20,643 nt of DNA from Bacteroidota bacterium (GTDB lineage: Bacteria > Bacteroidota > Bacteroidia > Chitinophagales > Chitinophagaceae). Location of the stretch: assembly GCA_023423015.1 (NCBI GenBank), contig JAFAGE010000279.1, positions 1-20,643 of the forward strand. Reading direction: 5' to 3'. The translations under genes and the position numbers were made by a program. Below the pieces are notes generated by a model. It was not told where the DNA came from. It was given only the letters and a program-made list of their open reading frames with translations, and did not search any database. This document shows, piece by piece, positions 1 to 7,457 of the stretch; within the stretch, counting starts at the first letter, position 1; each line of letters opens with the position of its first letter.

Positions 1-687
1 GTAAAAAGCTTTATGGATAGTACAAGACAGCGTGCCCGTGTCAGTGCTTCTATGGCCGATGTAGGAAGTAAGAGATTGCACGAGCTGTTGGCGGAAATAG
101 ATCAGAAAAGCACACAGATATTTGATACCGCATCGTACCGTGTACAGCTCACAGGTAGCAGTGTAACCTTCCTGGAAGGGACCGCATTTATTATCAATGG
201 GCTAAAGGAAAGTATTATGTGGGCATTCCTGCTCATCGCTCTTTGTATGCTATACCTTTTCCGGTCGTTGCGGATTTTGTTGTGCTCACTGATCCCGAAT
301 ATTATTCCATTGATCATCACAGCAGGAGTAATGGGCTGGGCAGGTGTACGAATAAAGCCTTCAACGGTCCTGGTGTTTTCTGTTGCACTGGGAATTGCTA
401 TCGATATTACTATTCGTTTTTTGGTAAATTATAAACAGGAACTGAAAGGAAGATCGGTATCTGCAACACAGGTGGTGATCGACACCATACATAAAACGGG
501 GATCAGCATCATCTACACTTCGCTGGTACTTATTGCAGGATTTGTAATTTTTTGTTTCAGTGGTTTTGGCGGAACGCAGGCTCTCGGCTGGCTAACTTCT
601 TTAACGTTGGTGATGGCAACATTTACAAACCTGGTATTTCTTCCGGCACTTTTACTTACAACCGGAAAAGGGAAAGAAGGAGTTTAG
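1..687 (+). CDS. RND/MMPL-family membrane exporter, C-terminal part (5' end outside window)
   Basis: Frame 1 is open from the first base, so the gene starts upstream; an internal ATG at 13 is not the true start. The visible 228 residues have a short periplasmic remnant, then about five hydrophobic helices (roughly residues 70-90, 95-120, 121-143, 160-185 and 190-220). This is the layout of the second half of an RND-type transporter such as the MMPL/HAE-3 group, proton-driven exporters of lipids, hopanoids or drugs in the inner membrane. The helix that usually reads G-[IV]-A-[IV]-D-D-T-I-H-F is here GIAIDITIRF (391-420): the first Asp (residue 135) is kept, the second acidic position is Ile and the His is Arg. 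Substrate cannot be inferred. The gene is convergent with the thioredoxin gene, 43 bp away. The family assignment is good and any finer name is not supported. Confidence 0.8.
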   Translation, partial: VKSFMDSTRQRARVSASMADVGSKRLHELLAEIDQKSTQIFDTASYRVQLTGSSVTFLEGTAFIINGLKESIMWAFLLIALCMLYLFRSLRILLCSLIPNIIPLIITAGVMGWAGVRIKPSTVLVFSVALGIAIDITIRFLVNYKQELKGRSVSATQVVIDTIHKTGISIIYTSLVLIAGFVIFCFSGFGGTQALGWLTSLTLVMATFTNLVFLPALLLTTGKGKEGV

Positions 688-699
688 TATTCAAATATC

Positions 700-734
700 G
701 CCCTCCGCCCTCTGCCCTTCGCCCTCCGCCTTAC
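700..734. repeat. Heptanucleotide tandem repeat between convergent genes
   Basis: Four consecutive 7-bp units (GCCCTCC, GCCCTCT, GCCCTTC, GCCCTCC) are followed by a degenerate fifth (GCCTTAC) that runs into the stop codon of the thioredoxin gene (TAA on the minus strand at 731-733). It fills most of the gap between two convergent genes. A related, more degenerate set lies at 4657-4677. Confidence 0.75.
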
Positions 735-1918
735 CTATTTCCCAATTCCTGCTGAAGGCGGTTCATCTGGTCGCTTCCGCGTAAATTTTCTGCGATGATT
801 GTTCCGTCAGGATTTACCAATACGTTGTAGGGGATGCCCTGGAACTTAAAAATGTCTACCGATTTGCTGTTCCAGAATGCGAGGTCGCTGATATGTGTCC
901 ATTCCAGATTATCTTTTTTAATAGCTTCTATCCAGTTGTCGCGTTCCCTGTCGAGAGATACACCAAGCACGGTGAAATTGCGGTTTTTGAATGTGTGGAA
1001 AGCACGAACAACATTTGGATTTTCTACGCGGCAGGGTCCGCACCAGCTTGCCCAGAAATCAACAAGAACATATTTGCCTTTAAAGGAAGCGAGTGAAACA
1101 TCTTTCCCGTTCACATCGGGCATCACAAGTTCAGGGGCAGGTTTACCTACCCACGATGTAGGTTGCATGGCAGCCTCGCGATCTTTGGCGGCTTGCAGCT
1201 GATTCTTCAGGTATTGCAGATTTGCATCATTGGGAAAACGGCCAATGGTTTTTGTCAGAAGTGAATCGTATTCGTTGGTGTCGAATGTTTTCGATGCTAC
1301 GCCAAGTGCGAATGCGGCCACCAAAGGATTATTGGCTTTATTTACTTCCTGGCTCACATAGCTGTTTAATGCTGTGAGTGATGTGTTTTTGGCTTTTGTC
1401 GCATTGATAATTGAACTGTCGTTCGAGTTGATGGCTTTAAGACTATCGAGCGTATTGAAAGCATTTCCGGTGGCGGTACTTTTCTCGCTGTAGCCGAAAA
1501 TGAATTCGCGGAGCGATCGGCTCCCTTCAGATCCGCTTACATCGTAGTAACGATCGTTGCCAACAAGGTCGATTTCCAGTTTTGCAGGAGCATCGTTCAC
1601 AAGAGGAATCATGGGGCCGTTTTCAATGGTTACATCGTAAAGGCTTTGATTCACCGCTTGTGCTTCGAGGTGGAATTCAGGATTGCTCACTGAAACATAA
1701 GCGCTGTCGAGTTGAATCGGCTGGTGCTCGCTTCCGAAGGGAACTTCGTGCAAAACGACTTTCAGTGAATCTCCCGGGAACATCATGGGATACTGTGATT
1801 TCAACTGTTCTATATTCTTCACTTGTCCTGACACCTGAACCTTGGAAGCCTCAGGCTCGTTTTTGCACGCAAATAGCAACACAGTGGAAAACAGGAACAA
1901 TACTGTTCGCAAAATCAT
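731..1918 (-). CDS. TlpA-like thioredoxin-fold lipoprotein (DUF4369-type N-terminal domain)
   Basis: A 395-residue protein starting with a lipoprotein signal peptide: a hydrophobic stretch ends in LLFAC, with Cys18 as the predicted lipidated residue. A beta-rich N-terminal region (about 27-130) resembles the DUF4369 domain that Bacteroidota place before thioredoxin domains. A helical linker follows, and then a TlpA/AhpC-like thioredoxin domain from about residue 255. The redox motif is W292-C-G-P-C296 and the likely cis-proline is Pro363 (GIP). Proteins of this kind are membrane-anchored thiol-disulfide oxidoreductases that act in the periplasm, for example in keeping cysteines of secreted proteins or c-type cytochromes reduced. 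The true substrate is unknown. The gene begins 2 bp after gatB and is probably cotranscribed with it, though a functional link is not obvious. Function class is confident; the partner is not. Confidence 0.88.
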   Translation of the reverse strand: MILRTVLFLFSTVLLFACKNEPEASKVQVSGQVKNIEQLKSQYPMMFPGDSLKVVLHEVPFGSEHQPIQLDSAYVSVSNPEFHLEAQAVNQSLYDVTIENGPMIPLVNDAPAKLEIDLVGNDRYYDVSGSEGSRSLREFIFGYSEKSTATGNAFNTLDSLKAINSNDSSIINATKAKNTSLTALNSYVSQEVNKANNPLVAAFALGVASKTFDTNEYDSLLTKTIGRFPNDANLQYLKNQLQAAKDREAAMQPTSWVGKPAPELVMPDVNGKDVSLASFKGKYVLVDFWASWCGPCRVENPNVVRAFHTFKNRNFTVLGVSLDRERDNWIEAIKKDNLEWTHISDLAFWNSKSVDIFKFQGIPYNVLVNPDGTIIAENLRGSDQMNRLQQELGNR

Positions 1919-1920
1919 AT

Positions 1921-3363
1921 CTAACTCTTTAATTTTTGTAATAAGATTTCATTGGTAAGTTTAGGATCTGCTTTTCCCCGCGATACTTTCTTTACTTCAC
2001 CTACGAAAAGTCCGATCAGGCCTTTTTTACCCTTCCTGTATTCAGTAACCTTATCGGGCATTTTTTTCAAAACTTCATCTACCCAGTTGTTTATCTCTGA
2101 TTCACCTGCATCCTGGGCTAAATTCTTTTCCGAAACTATATTGTCTGCTTTCTTCGAAGGGTCTTTTATCAACTCCCGGAAAATGACCGAGGAAGCTGTT
2201 GAAAAATTGACCTTGCCTTCATCGCACAATGCGATCATCTCTGCAATTGCAGCAGGGGGCAATGCAAATTCTTTTATTGTCAATCCGTTTTCATTCAGGT
2301 GCGATTTTACAGGTCCGAGCATCCAATTGCTTGCCGATTTGTAGTTGCCTGTATGTTCAATTACCTTTTCGAAATAATCAGCAAAATCGCGTTCTTCCGT
2401 TATCACGGCGGTGTCGTATTCTGGTAATTGAAATTTCTGCATGTATTTTTCTATCCGCTGTTCCGGCAGCATTGGAATGGCAGCCCTGATACCTGAAATC
2501 AGTTCTTCACTTACTTCGAAAGGCACCAGGTCAGGATCAGCAAAATACCGGTAGTCGTTTGCTTCTTCTTTGCTTCTCAATGCAAATGTGGTTCCGTTGG
2601 CAGCATCGAAGCTGCGTGTTTGCTGTATCACTTCTTCTCCCTTCGATAGAATTTCAATCAGTCGCTGCGATTCAAATTCAATCGCACGCTTCACGTTACG
2701 GATGCTGTTCAGGTTCTTCACTTCTACCTTAGTACCCAAACGTGTTTCGCCTTTCCTGCGAACGGAAATGTTAGCATCGCATCGCATACTTCCTTCTTCC
2801 ATATTTCCGTCGCACACACCGAGGTAGCGTAATATCTTACGCAATTCCGTCAGGTAGGCGTAAGCTTCATCTCCGGAAGAAAGGCAGGGTTCCGTAACAA
2901 TTTCCACCAACGGCACACCTGCGCGGTTAAAGTCGATTGCAGTGGCGTTTTCATCAACGTCGTGCAGACTTTTACCTGCATCTTCCTCGAGGTGAATGCG
3001 GTTAAGTTCGATGTCTTTGGTTCCGGCAGATGTCTTTATCCTGACAAATCCGCCTACGCACACGGGAGAGGTGTGCTGTGATATCTGGTATCCTTTGGGA
3101 AGATCCGGATAGAAATAGTTTTTGCGGGCAAAGTAGTTGTTCCGGGTAATGCTGCAGTTGCAGGCAAGCCCCAGCTTTACCGCATATTCCACAGCTTTTC
3201 TATTGAGCATCGGCAATGTGCCGGGATGCCCAAGGGTAATGGGAGAAACGTTGGTATTTGGCTCAGCTCCGAAATTTGCGCTGTCGCCACAAAAAAGCTT
3301 GCTGTTCGTCAGCAGCTGGGCGTGAACTTCCAAGCCGATCACCGTTTCAAAACCGCTGTCCAC
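1921..3363 (-). CDS. gatB: Aspartyl/glutamyl-tRNA(Asn/Gln) amidotransferase subunit B
   Basis: The 480-residue product matches GatB along its full length. It has the N-terminal ETVIGLEVHAQL segment, the FYPDLPKGYQISQ motif, the NRAGVPLVEIVTEP and EEGSMRCDANIS blocks of the kinase/cradle domain, and a C-terminal YqeY-like tail domain that binds tRNA. GatB works with GatA and GatC to convert Glu-tRNA(Gln) (and Asp-tRNA(Asn)) to the amidated form. Neither gatA nor gatC is in the window, as is common in Bacteroidota. Translation appears to start at a GTG (3361-3363): upstream in frame there is a stop and no ATG, and family alignment places the start here. A TAnnTTTG element lies at 3407-3414. The thioredoxin lipoprotein gene follows after 2 bp. 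Confidence 0.97.
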   Translation of the reverse strand: MDSGFETVIGLEVHAQLLTNSKLFCGDSANFGAEPNTNVSPITLGHPGTLPMLNRKAVEYAVKLGLACNCSITRNNYFARKNYFYPDLPKGYQISQHTSPVCVGGFVRIKTSAGTKDIELNRIHLEEDAGKSLHDVDENATAIDFNRAGVPLVEIVTEPCLSSGDEAYAYLTELRKILRYLGVCDGNMEEGSMRCDANISVRRKGETRLGTKVEVKNLNSIRNVKRAIEFESQRLIEILSKGEEVIQQTRSFDAANGTTFALRSKEEANDYRYFADPDLVPFEVSEELISGIRAAIPMLPEQRIEKYMQKFQLPEYDTAVITEERDFADYFEKVIEHTGNYKSASNWMLGPVKSHLNENGLTIKEFALPPAAIAEMIALCDEGKVNFSTASSVIFRELIKDPSKKADNIVSEKNLAQDAGESEINNWVDEVLKKMPDKVTEYRKGKKGLIGLFVGEVKKVSRGKADPKLTNEILLQKLKS

Positions 3364-3406
3364 TTCGATGGCCTTGCTTTGTTTGATTTTGATTGATTTA
3401 AGTGGT

Positions 3407-3414
3407 CAAAAGTA
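3407..3414 (-). promoter_or_regulatory. Candidate -7 promoter element for gatB
   Basis: The minus strand reads TACTTTTG, an exact match to the Bacteroidota -7 consensus TAnnTTTG, about 44 bp before the gatB GTG. I see no TTG at the expected 19-21 bp upstream, where the region is taken up by the terminator of the preceding gene, so this is a half-match. Confidence 0.45.
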
Positions 3415-3416
3415 CC

Positions 3417-3446
3417 AAAAAAAGCCGCTTTTAGATAAAAGCGGCT
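3417..3446 (-). terminator. Intrinsic terminator of the PDZ-protein gene
   Basis: A perfect 10-bp stem (AGCCGCTTTT at 3423-3432 paired with AAAAGCGGCT at 3437-3446) with a 4-base AGAT loop. Read on the minus strand it is followed by seven U residues (3417-3423), the classic form of a Rho-independent terminator, 47 bp past the stop of the PDZ gene. It abuts the gatB promoter element. Confidence 0.9.
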
Positions 3447-3492
3447 CCTTTCTGAGAGTAGTCATGAAACTAAAAATCGATTCTTTTGAAGA

Positions 3493-4506
3493 TCACAGAT
3501 TTGCGGTCTTCAATTTTTTTGGAACTTTTACTTCTATTGTCTGCGGTTTTCCATTTCTCTTCAGATCTACTTTGAGTGTCGCCTTTTCACGTGCTTCCCT
3601 CGCAGCCTGGGCGAGTTCAGTGGCGCTGTTTACCTTTTTCCCCTCAAATGAGGTGATGATATCGTCGGCTTTAATTCCGGCTTTTTCGGCCGCCGAGCCA
3701 TCTTCCACTTCAAGCACCTTCACTCCGTTTCCATCTTCAGTATCCTGAGCTTTAATGCCCAACCTGCCTTTGCTTCTCATTTCAAACATGGGGGGCATGT
3801 TGCCTGGTCCATTGTATTCGAAAGCCATCGGCGGAACTCCTTCAAAATTGCGGAACGACATAACAGGCGCTTTGCGACTGCCCAGGGTAGCCGTAGCTTT
3901 TGACTTCTTGCCATCACGCTCGTAAACGATTTCCACTTTGTCGCCAGGTTTCTTGTCTTTGATCGCTGCCGAAAGCTGCTCATGATCAAAAGTCTTCTTA
4001 TCGCCAACTGCAGTGATCACATCGCCCGACTTCAGTCCCGCTTTCTCGGCCGCGCTGTTTTTAGTCACTTCAGTCGCTTTCGCGCCCTTGCTGCTACCTT
4101 CAGTAGATACGCCAAGGAACGCTACATCGTTGCCCATCATAAAATCATTCTCTTTCAGCCAGTCGTCACCTTCAAAACGGAAGGCAGAACCCGGACCACG
4201 TAAATGGTACCTGTTCATGCTTCTCTTCCTCACACTCAGCTCGTCATTTTTATATTCATCTATTGGCTTACCATCTACAAACACTTCTCCATCCCTGATC
4301 TCCACCGTTACCTTGCTATCCTTATCGTCGCCTTTTCTCTTAATTATTATTTCATCGTACTCATTCAGTTTCCCTTTCTCATTTTCCTTATCCATCTTTT
4401 CAACATCGGTCTCTTCTTCATCAGCATCCGGCCTTGTGTCCTGGGCTATGGCGCTGTAACCTGTGAAAACAAGCGCTGCTGCCATCATCCATAAGTATCG
4501 TTTCAT
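3493..4506 (-). CDS. Secreted protein with two PDZ domains
   Basis: I chose the ATG at 4504-4506 because it begins a clear signal peptide (22 residues, ending GYSAIAQ). The open frame extends 23 codons further upstream but that part is not signal-like and runs through the promoter. The mature 315-residue protein has an acidic, lysine-rich region (about 23-65), a beta-rich segment (66-125), PDZ domain 1 (about 128-208, with GLKSGDVI at 156-163), a Met/Pro-rich linker and PDZ domain 2 (about 247-328, with GIKADDII at 276-283). There is no Ser-His-Asp protease domain, so this is not DegP; it is more likely a periplasmic or outer-membrane adaptor that binds protein C-termini. The gene is monocistronic: its own terminator lies downstream, and upstream are a TAnnTTTG box and an inverted repeat. 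The true role is unknown. Confidence 0.85.
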   Translation of the reverse strand: MKRYLWMMAAALVFTGYSAIAQDTRPDADEEETDVEKMDKENEKGKLNEYDEIIIKRKGDDKDSKVTVEIRDGEVFVDGKPIDEYKNDELSVRKRSMNRYHLRGPGSAFRFEGDDWLKENDFMMGNDVAFLGVSTEGSSKGAKATEVTKNSAAEKAGLKSGDVITAVGDKKTFDHEQLSAAIKDKKPGDKVEIVYERDGKKSKATATLGSRKAPVMSFRNFEGVPPMAFEYNGPGNMPPMFEMRSKGRLGIKAQDTEDGNGVKVLEVEDGSAAEKAGIKADDIITSFEGKKVNSATELAQAAREAREKATLKVDLKRNGKPQTIEVKVPKKLKTANL

Positions 4507-4531
4507 ACAAAAGAATTTTTGAGGTTGAATA

Positions 4532-4553
4532 ATGTACGTCGAATTTCGTACAT
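4532..4553. promoter_or_regulatory. Operator-like inverted repeat before the PDZ gene
   Basis: ATGTACG (4532-4538) and CGTACAT (4547-4553) form a perfect 7-bp inverted repeat around an 8-base A/T-rich spacer. It directly adjoins the -7 element at 4554-4561 on its downstream side, so it covers the predicted transcription start. It could be a repressor site or a hairpin at the 5' end of the mRNA. Confidence 0.6.
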
Positions 4554-4561
4554 CAAATATA
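4554..4561 (-). promoter_or_regulatory. -7 promoter element of the PDZ gene
   Basis: The minus strand reads TATATTTG, an exact fit to TAnnTTTG, 47 bp before the chosen ATG. No clear TTG is present 19-21 bp upstream. A leader of about 40 nt is expected. Confidence 0.55.
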
Positions 4562-4656
4562 GGGCATTTAACCAAATACGAAAGTTTTCGGAAATGTTAA
4601 TTTTAGAATGTTGCTGTGAGATGTGAAACGTTGATATAGAAGCTGAAAGCGCATTT

Positions 4657-4677
4657 GCGCTCTGCCATCTGCCCATT
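4657..4677. repeat. Degenerate heptanucleotide repeat at the 3' end of alaS
   Basis: Three 7-bp units (GCGCTCT, GCCATCT, GCCCATT) resemble the array at 700-734. They overlap a weak 5-bp hairpin (4648-4652 with 4657-4661), which is the only terminator-like structure after alaS. Confidence 0.45.
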
Positions 4678-4680
4678 CAG

Positions 4681-7308
4681 TCAGATCAATTTTTTTACGG
4701 CTTCTATAACCTGCTGGAGATTTGAAGCATCCTGTCCGCCGGCAGTGGCCAGGGTTTTTTGTCCTCCGCCGCCACCTTTAATGAGGGGAGCTACCACTTC
4801 TTTCACAAGCTTACCTGCGTCGAGATTACGGGCAGCGGCTACAGTTTCTGATATGCCTATTGCAACAAATGGTTTGCCGCCGATGTTTGCGGCCACTACT
4901 GCTACATAGTCGTTCAACCTGGTTCGTAAATCGTAGCAAAGTTTTTTAAGTGCATCGGCGCTGCTTACCTCAACGATATCGGAGACAAACGTTACACCGT
5001 TTATAATTTCATCCTTCTGGAGTAGTTCATTTCTAACCTGGACCAATAACCTCGCTTCCATGGCGTCAAGTCGCTTTTCAAGAGACGCTTTGTCTTCGAG
5101 CAGCTTTTCTACTGAGCGGAATGGATCTTTCGACTTTAAAAGGTCACCGATCTGTTTGGCCTGTTTTATTTTGTCGCCGATGTAATCCATTGCTGTAGCT
5201 CCTGTAAAAGCTTCTATGCGTCGTACGCCGGCAGCAACGGCAGACTCAGAAACTATTGTAAACACCCCGATCATTCCGGTGTGACCAACATGAGTGCCGC
5301 CGCATAATTCAACTGAGAAATTCGGATCTATTGTTACCACCCGAACCCTGTCGCCGTATTTTTCGCCGAATAGAGCCATGGCGCCCAGTTTCAAGGCTTC
5401 GTCGCGAGGCATTTCACGAATGATTACCGGGAAGTTTTCACGAATTTTTTCATTCACGATTCTGTCTACCTCCGCAATCTCTCCATCGGTCATTTTAGCG
5501 AAATGCGAAAAATCGAAACGTAAAACATCGGGCGATACCAGCGATCCTTTTTGGGTAACGTGTTCACCGAGAACTTTCCGCAAAGCTGCATGTAACAAAT
5601 GAGTGGCCGTGTGATTATATGCAGCGTTCCGGCGCAGTTCGGCGTTCACTTTTGCCACCACTGGTCCATCGATGGAAACAGGCAATTTTTCAGTGAAGTG
5701 AACAATTACATTATTCTCTTTTTTGGTGTCGACAACAGCAATGGATTCGCCTTCAAATTGCAGTGTTCCTTTATCGCCCACCTGTCCACCACTTTCTGCA
5801 TAGAACGGAGTGCTGTCGAGCACAAGCTGGTAGTGTTCTTTTCCTTTGCTTTTTACCTTACGGTAACGTGACACTTTGGTGTTGGCAGCGAGTTCATCAT
5901 AGCCTACAAAATGACTACCTGATGCTTCATTGAGAATTACCCAATCCTCCGTATCAATTGCGGTAGCAGCGCGGCTTCTGTTCTTTTGCTCGAGCAGCGA
6001 ACGTTCAAACCCGGCCATATCTACCTCGAATTCTTTTTCTTTCGCCATCAAAAGCGTGAGATCTATGGGAAATCCATAGGTATCAAAAAGTGTAAATGCG
6101 AACGGTCCTGAAATTAATCTTGAATCCAGGTCGCTGATATGTTCTTCGAAATAGCTGATGCCTTTCGAAAGCGTTCGCATAAAAGCTTCTTCTTCTTCCT
6201 TTATTACCCGTGCTACAAAGTCTTTCTGCTCATTTAATTCGGGAAAAACATTTGCAAACTGATCTGCAATCACCGGTACAAGGCGGTATAACAGTGGTTC
6301 CTTAAAGTCGAGGGCCGCGTAATAATATCTTACTGCCCTTCGCAATATGCGTCGTATTACATAGCCGGCACCCGTATTTGACGGAAGCTGACCATCAGAA
6401 ATGGTGAATGATATGGCACGAATGTGATCGGCCAGTACACGGAATGCGATGGCCTCGCGGCTATCGCCAAAGTCATATTTCCTTCCTGTAATCTTTTCGG
6501 TGGCCTCAATGGTGCGAATAAATATGTCGGTGTCGTAGTTGCTCTGTTTACCCTGTATCACGCGAACGAGGCGTTCGAATCCCATTCCTGTGTCTACGTG
6601 CTTTTCAGGTAATTGCTGAAGAGAACCATCCTTTAACCGGTTGAACTGGATAAACACATTGTTCCAGATTTCTATTACCTGTGGGTGATCTTTGTTCACC
6701 AGTGAGCCTCCTTCCGTTTCAGCTCTTTCCTTATCGCTGCGTCCGTCGTAGTGAATCTCGGAGCAGGGTCCACATGGGCCGGTGTCGCCCATTTCCCAAA
6801 AATTATCTTTTTTATTACCCTTTAGAATATGACCGGGCTTTGCATATTTCGACCACTCGGCAAATGCCTCCTGGTCGGCGGGAAGATTTTCACCGTGGTC
6901 GCCTTCAAAATAGGTAACGTATAAACGTTCCTTATCCAGTTTATAGATTTGTGTAAGCAGTTCCCAGCTCCATTCGATGGCTTCTTTTTTAAAATAGTCT
7001 CCAAAGCTCCAGTTGCCGAGCATCTCGAACATGGTGTGATGATATGTATCTACGCCCACTTCTTCAAGATCGTTGTGTTTACCACTTACGCGTAAACACT
7101 TTTGGGTATCGGCTACACGGCGGTGTTCGGGTTTACGGTTCCCCAGGAAGTAATCTTTAAACTGGTTCATGCCTGCGTTGGTGAACAGCAGCGTGGGATC
7201 GTTCTTAACTACGATTGGTGCGGAGGCCACAATGGTGTGTGATTTCGAACGAAAGAAATCAAGGAAAAGTTGTCGTATCTCTGCGCTGTTCATCATATGC
7301 TGCATCAT
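4681..7308 (-). CDS. alaS: Alanyl-tRNA synthetase
   Basis: The 875-residue product is the usual length for AlaRS and shows all parts in order: the class II aminoacylation core beginning AEIRQLFLDFF, with NDPTLLFTNAGMNQFKD and the GMGFERL motif 3; the editing domain with the zinc-type ligands H566-x3-H570 and C669-x3-H673 (CGGTH); and the C-terminal C-Ala domain with the glycine-rich KGGGGGQ segment. It charges tRNA(Ala) and hydrolyses Ser- and Gly-tRNA(Ala). The start is ambiguous: the first ATG (7306-7308) is followed by more Met codons at positions 2, 5 and 6, and family alignment would also allow 7296 or 7293. The gene is transcribed divergently from the M23 peptidase gene, and the leader carries the tandem palindrome at 7316-7359. 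Confidence 0.97.
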   Translation of the reverse strand: MMQHMMNSAEIRQLFLDFFRSKSHTIVASAPIVVKNDPTLLFTNAGMNQFKDYFLGNRKPEHRRVADTQKCLRVSGKHNDLEEVGVDTYHHTMFEMLGNWSFGDYFKKEAIEWSWELLTQIYKLDKERLYVTYFEGDHGENLPADQEAFAEWSKYAKPGHILKGNKKDNFWEMGDTGPCGPCSEIHYDGRSDKERAETEGGSLVNKDHPQVIEIWNNVFIQFNRLKDGSLQQLPEKHVDTGMGFERLVRVIQGKQSNYDTDIFIRTIEATEKITGRKYDFGDSREAIAFRVLADHIRAISFTISDGQLPSNTGAGYVIRRILRRAVRYYYAALDFKEPLLYRLVPVIADQFANVFPELNEQKDFVARVIKEEEEAFMRTLSKGISYFEEHISDLDSRLISGPFAFTLFDTYGFPIDLTLLMAKEKEFEVDMAGFERSLLEQKNRSRAATAIDTEDWVILNEASGSHFVGYDELAANTKVSRYRKVKSKGKEHYQLVLDSTPFYAESGGQVGDKGTLQFEGESIAVVDTKKENNVIVHFTEKLPVSIDGPVVAKVNAELRRNAAYNHTATHLLHAALRKVLGEHVTQKGSLVSPDVLRFDFSHFAKMTDGEIAEVDRIVNEKIRENFPVIIREMPRDEALKLGAMALFGEKYGDRVRVVTIDPNFSVELCGGTHVGHTGMIGVFTIVSESAVAAGVRRIEAFTGATAMDYIGDKIKQAKQIGDLLKSKDPFRSVEKLLEDKASLEKRLDAMEARLLVQVRNELLQKDEIINGVTFVSDIVEVSSADALKKLCYDLRTRLNDYVAVVAANIGGKPFVAIGISETVAAARNLDAGKLVKEVVAPLIKGGGGGQKTLATAGGQDASNLQQVIEAVKKLI

Positions 7309-7315
7309 TTTTTAT

Positions 7316-7359
7316 GCCGACGCTATGGTCGGCACAAGTACCGACGCTACGGTCGGCAC
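7316..7359. repeat. Tandem palindromic (REP-like) repeat in the alaS leader
   Basis: Two 19-bp copies of CCGACGCTAYGGTCGGCAC (7317-7335 and 7341-7359) differ at one base and have a 24-bp period. Each can fold into a small hairpin (GCCGAC with GTCGGC in the first copy, CCGAC with GTCGG in the second). The 3' arm of copy one can also pair with the 5' arm of copy two. The nearest alaS ATG is 8 bp away, so the element lies in the alaS 5' leader. It also lies just upstream of the putative M23 gene promoter. Confidence 0.8.
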
Positions 7360-7366
7360 CTTCGGC

Positions 7367-7396
7367 TTGAGCCTGTAATTATTTTTCTTTATTTTG
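7367..7396 (+). promoter_or_regulatory. Candidate promoter of the M23 peptidase gene
   Basis: TTG at 7367-7369, a 19-bp spacer, then TTATTTTG at 7389-7396, one mismatch from TAnnTTTG. The spacing is right for a Bacteroidota housekeeping promoter; a leader of about 55 nt is implied. Confidence 0.45.
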
Positions 7397-7414
7397 GCTC
7401 CTTCAAAGGTGGTG

Positions 7415-7422
7415 CGAAATTA
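7415..7422 (-). promoter_or_regulatory. Candidate -7 element of alaS
   Basis: The minus strand reads TAATTTCG followed by CA, one mismatch from TAnnTTTG and similar to elements before the AraC gene and ileS. It would give a leader of about 100 nt that includes the palindromic repeat. No clear -33 TTG is seen. Confidence 0.35.
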
Positions 7423-7457
7423 AGGAAATTGACTGCCGGTGTCCTGTAAATCTGTTC

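Noticed and set aside
4013..4459. A long plus-strand frame opposite the PDZ gene, rich in Ser and Phe
   Set aside because: Its hydrophobic look comes from reading the complement of Lys/Glu-rich codons; no start signal or family support.
4507..4575. N-terminal extension of the PDZ protein
   Set aside because: It would put 23 non-signal residues in front of a clear signal peptide, and it overlaps the promoter and inverted repeat.
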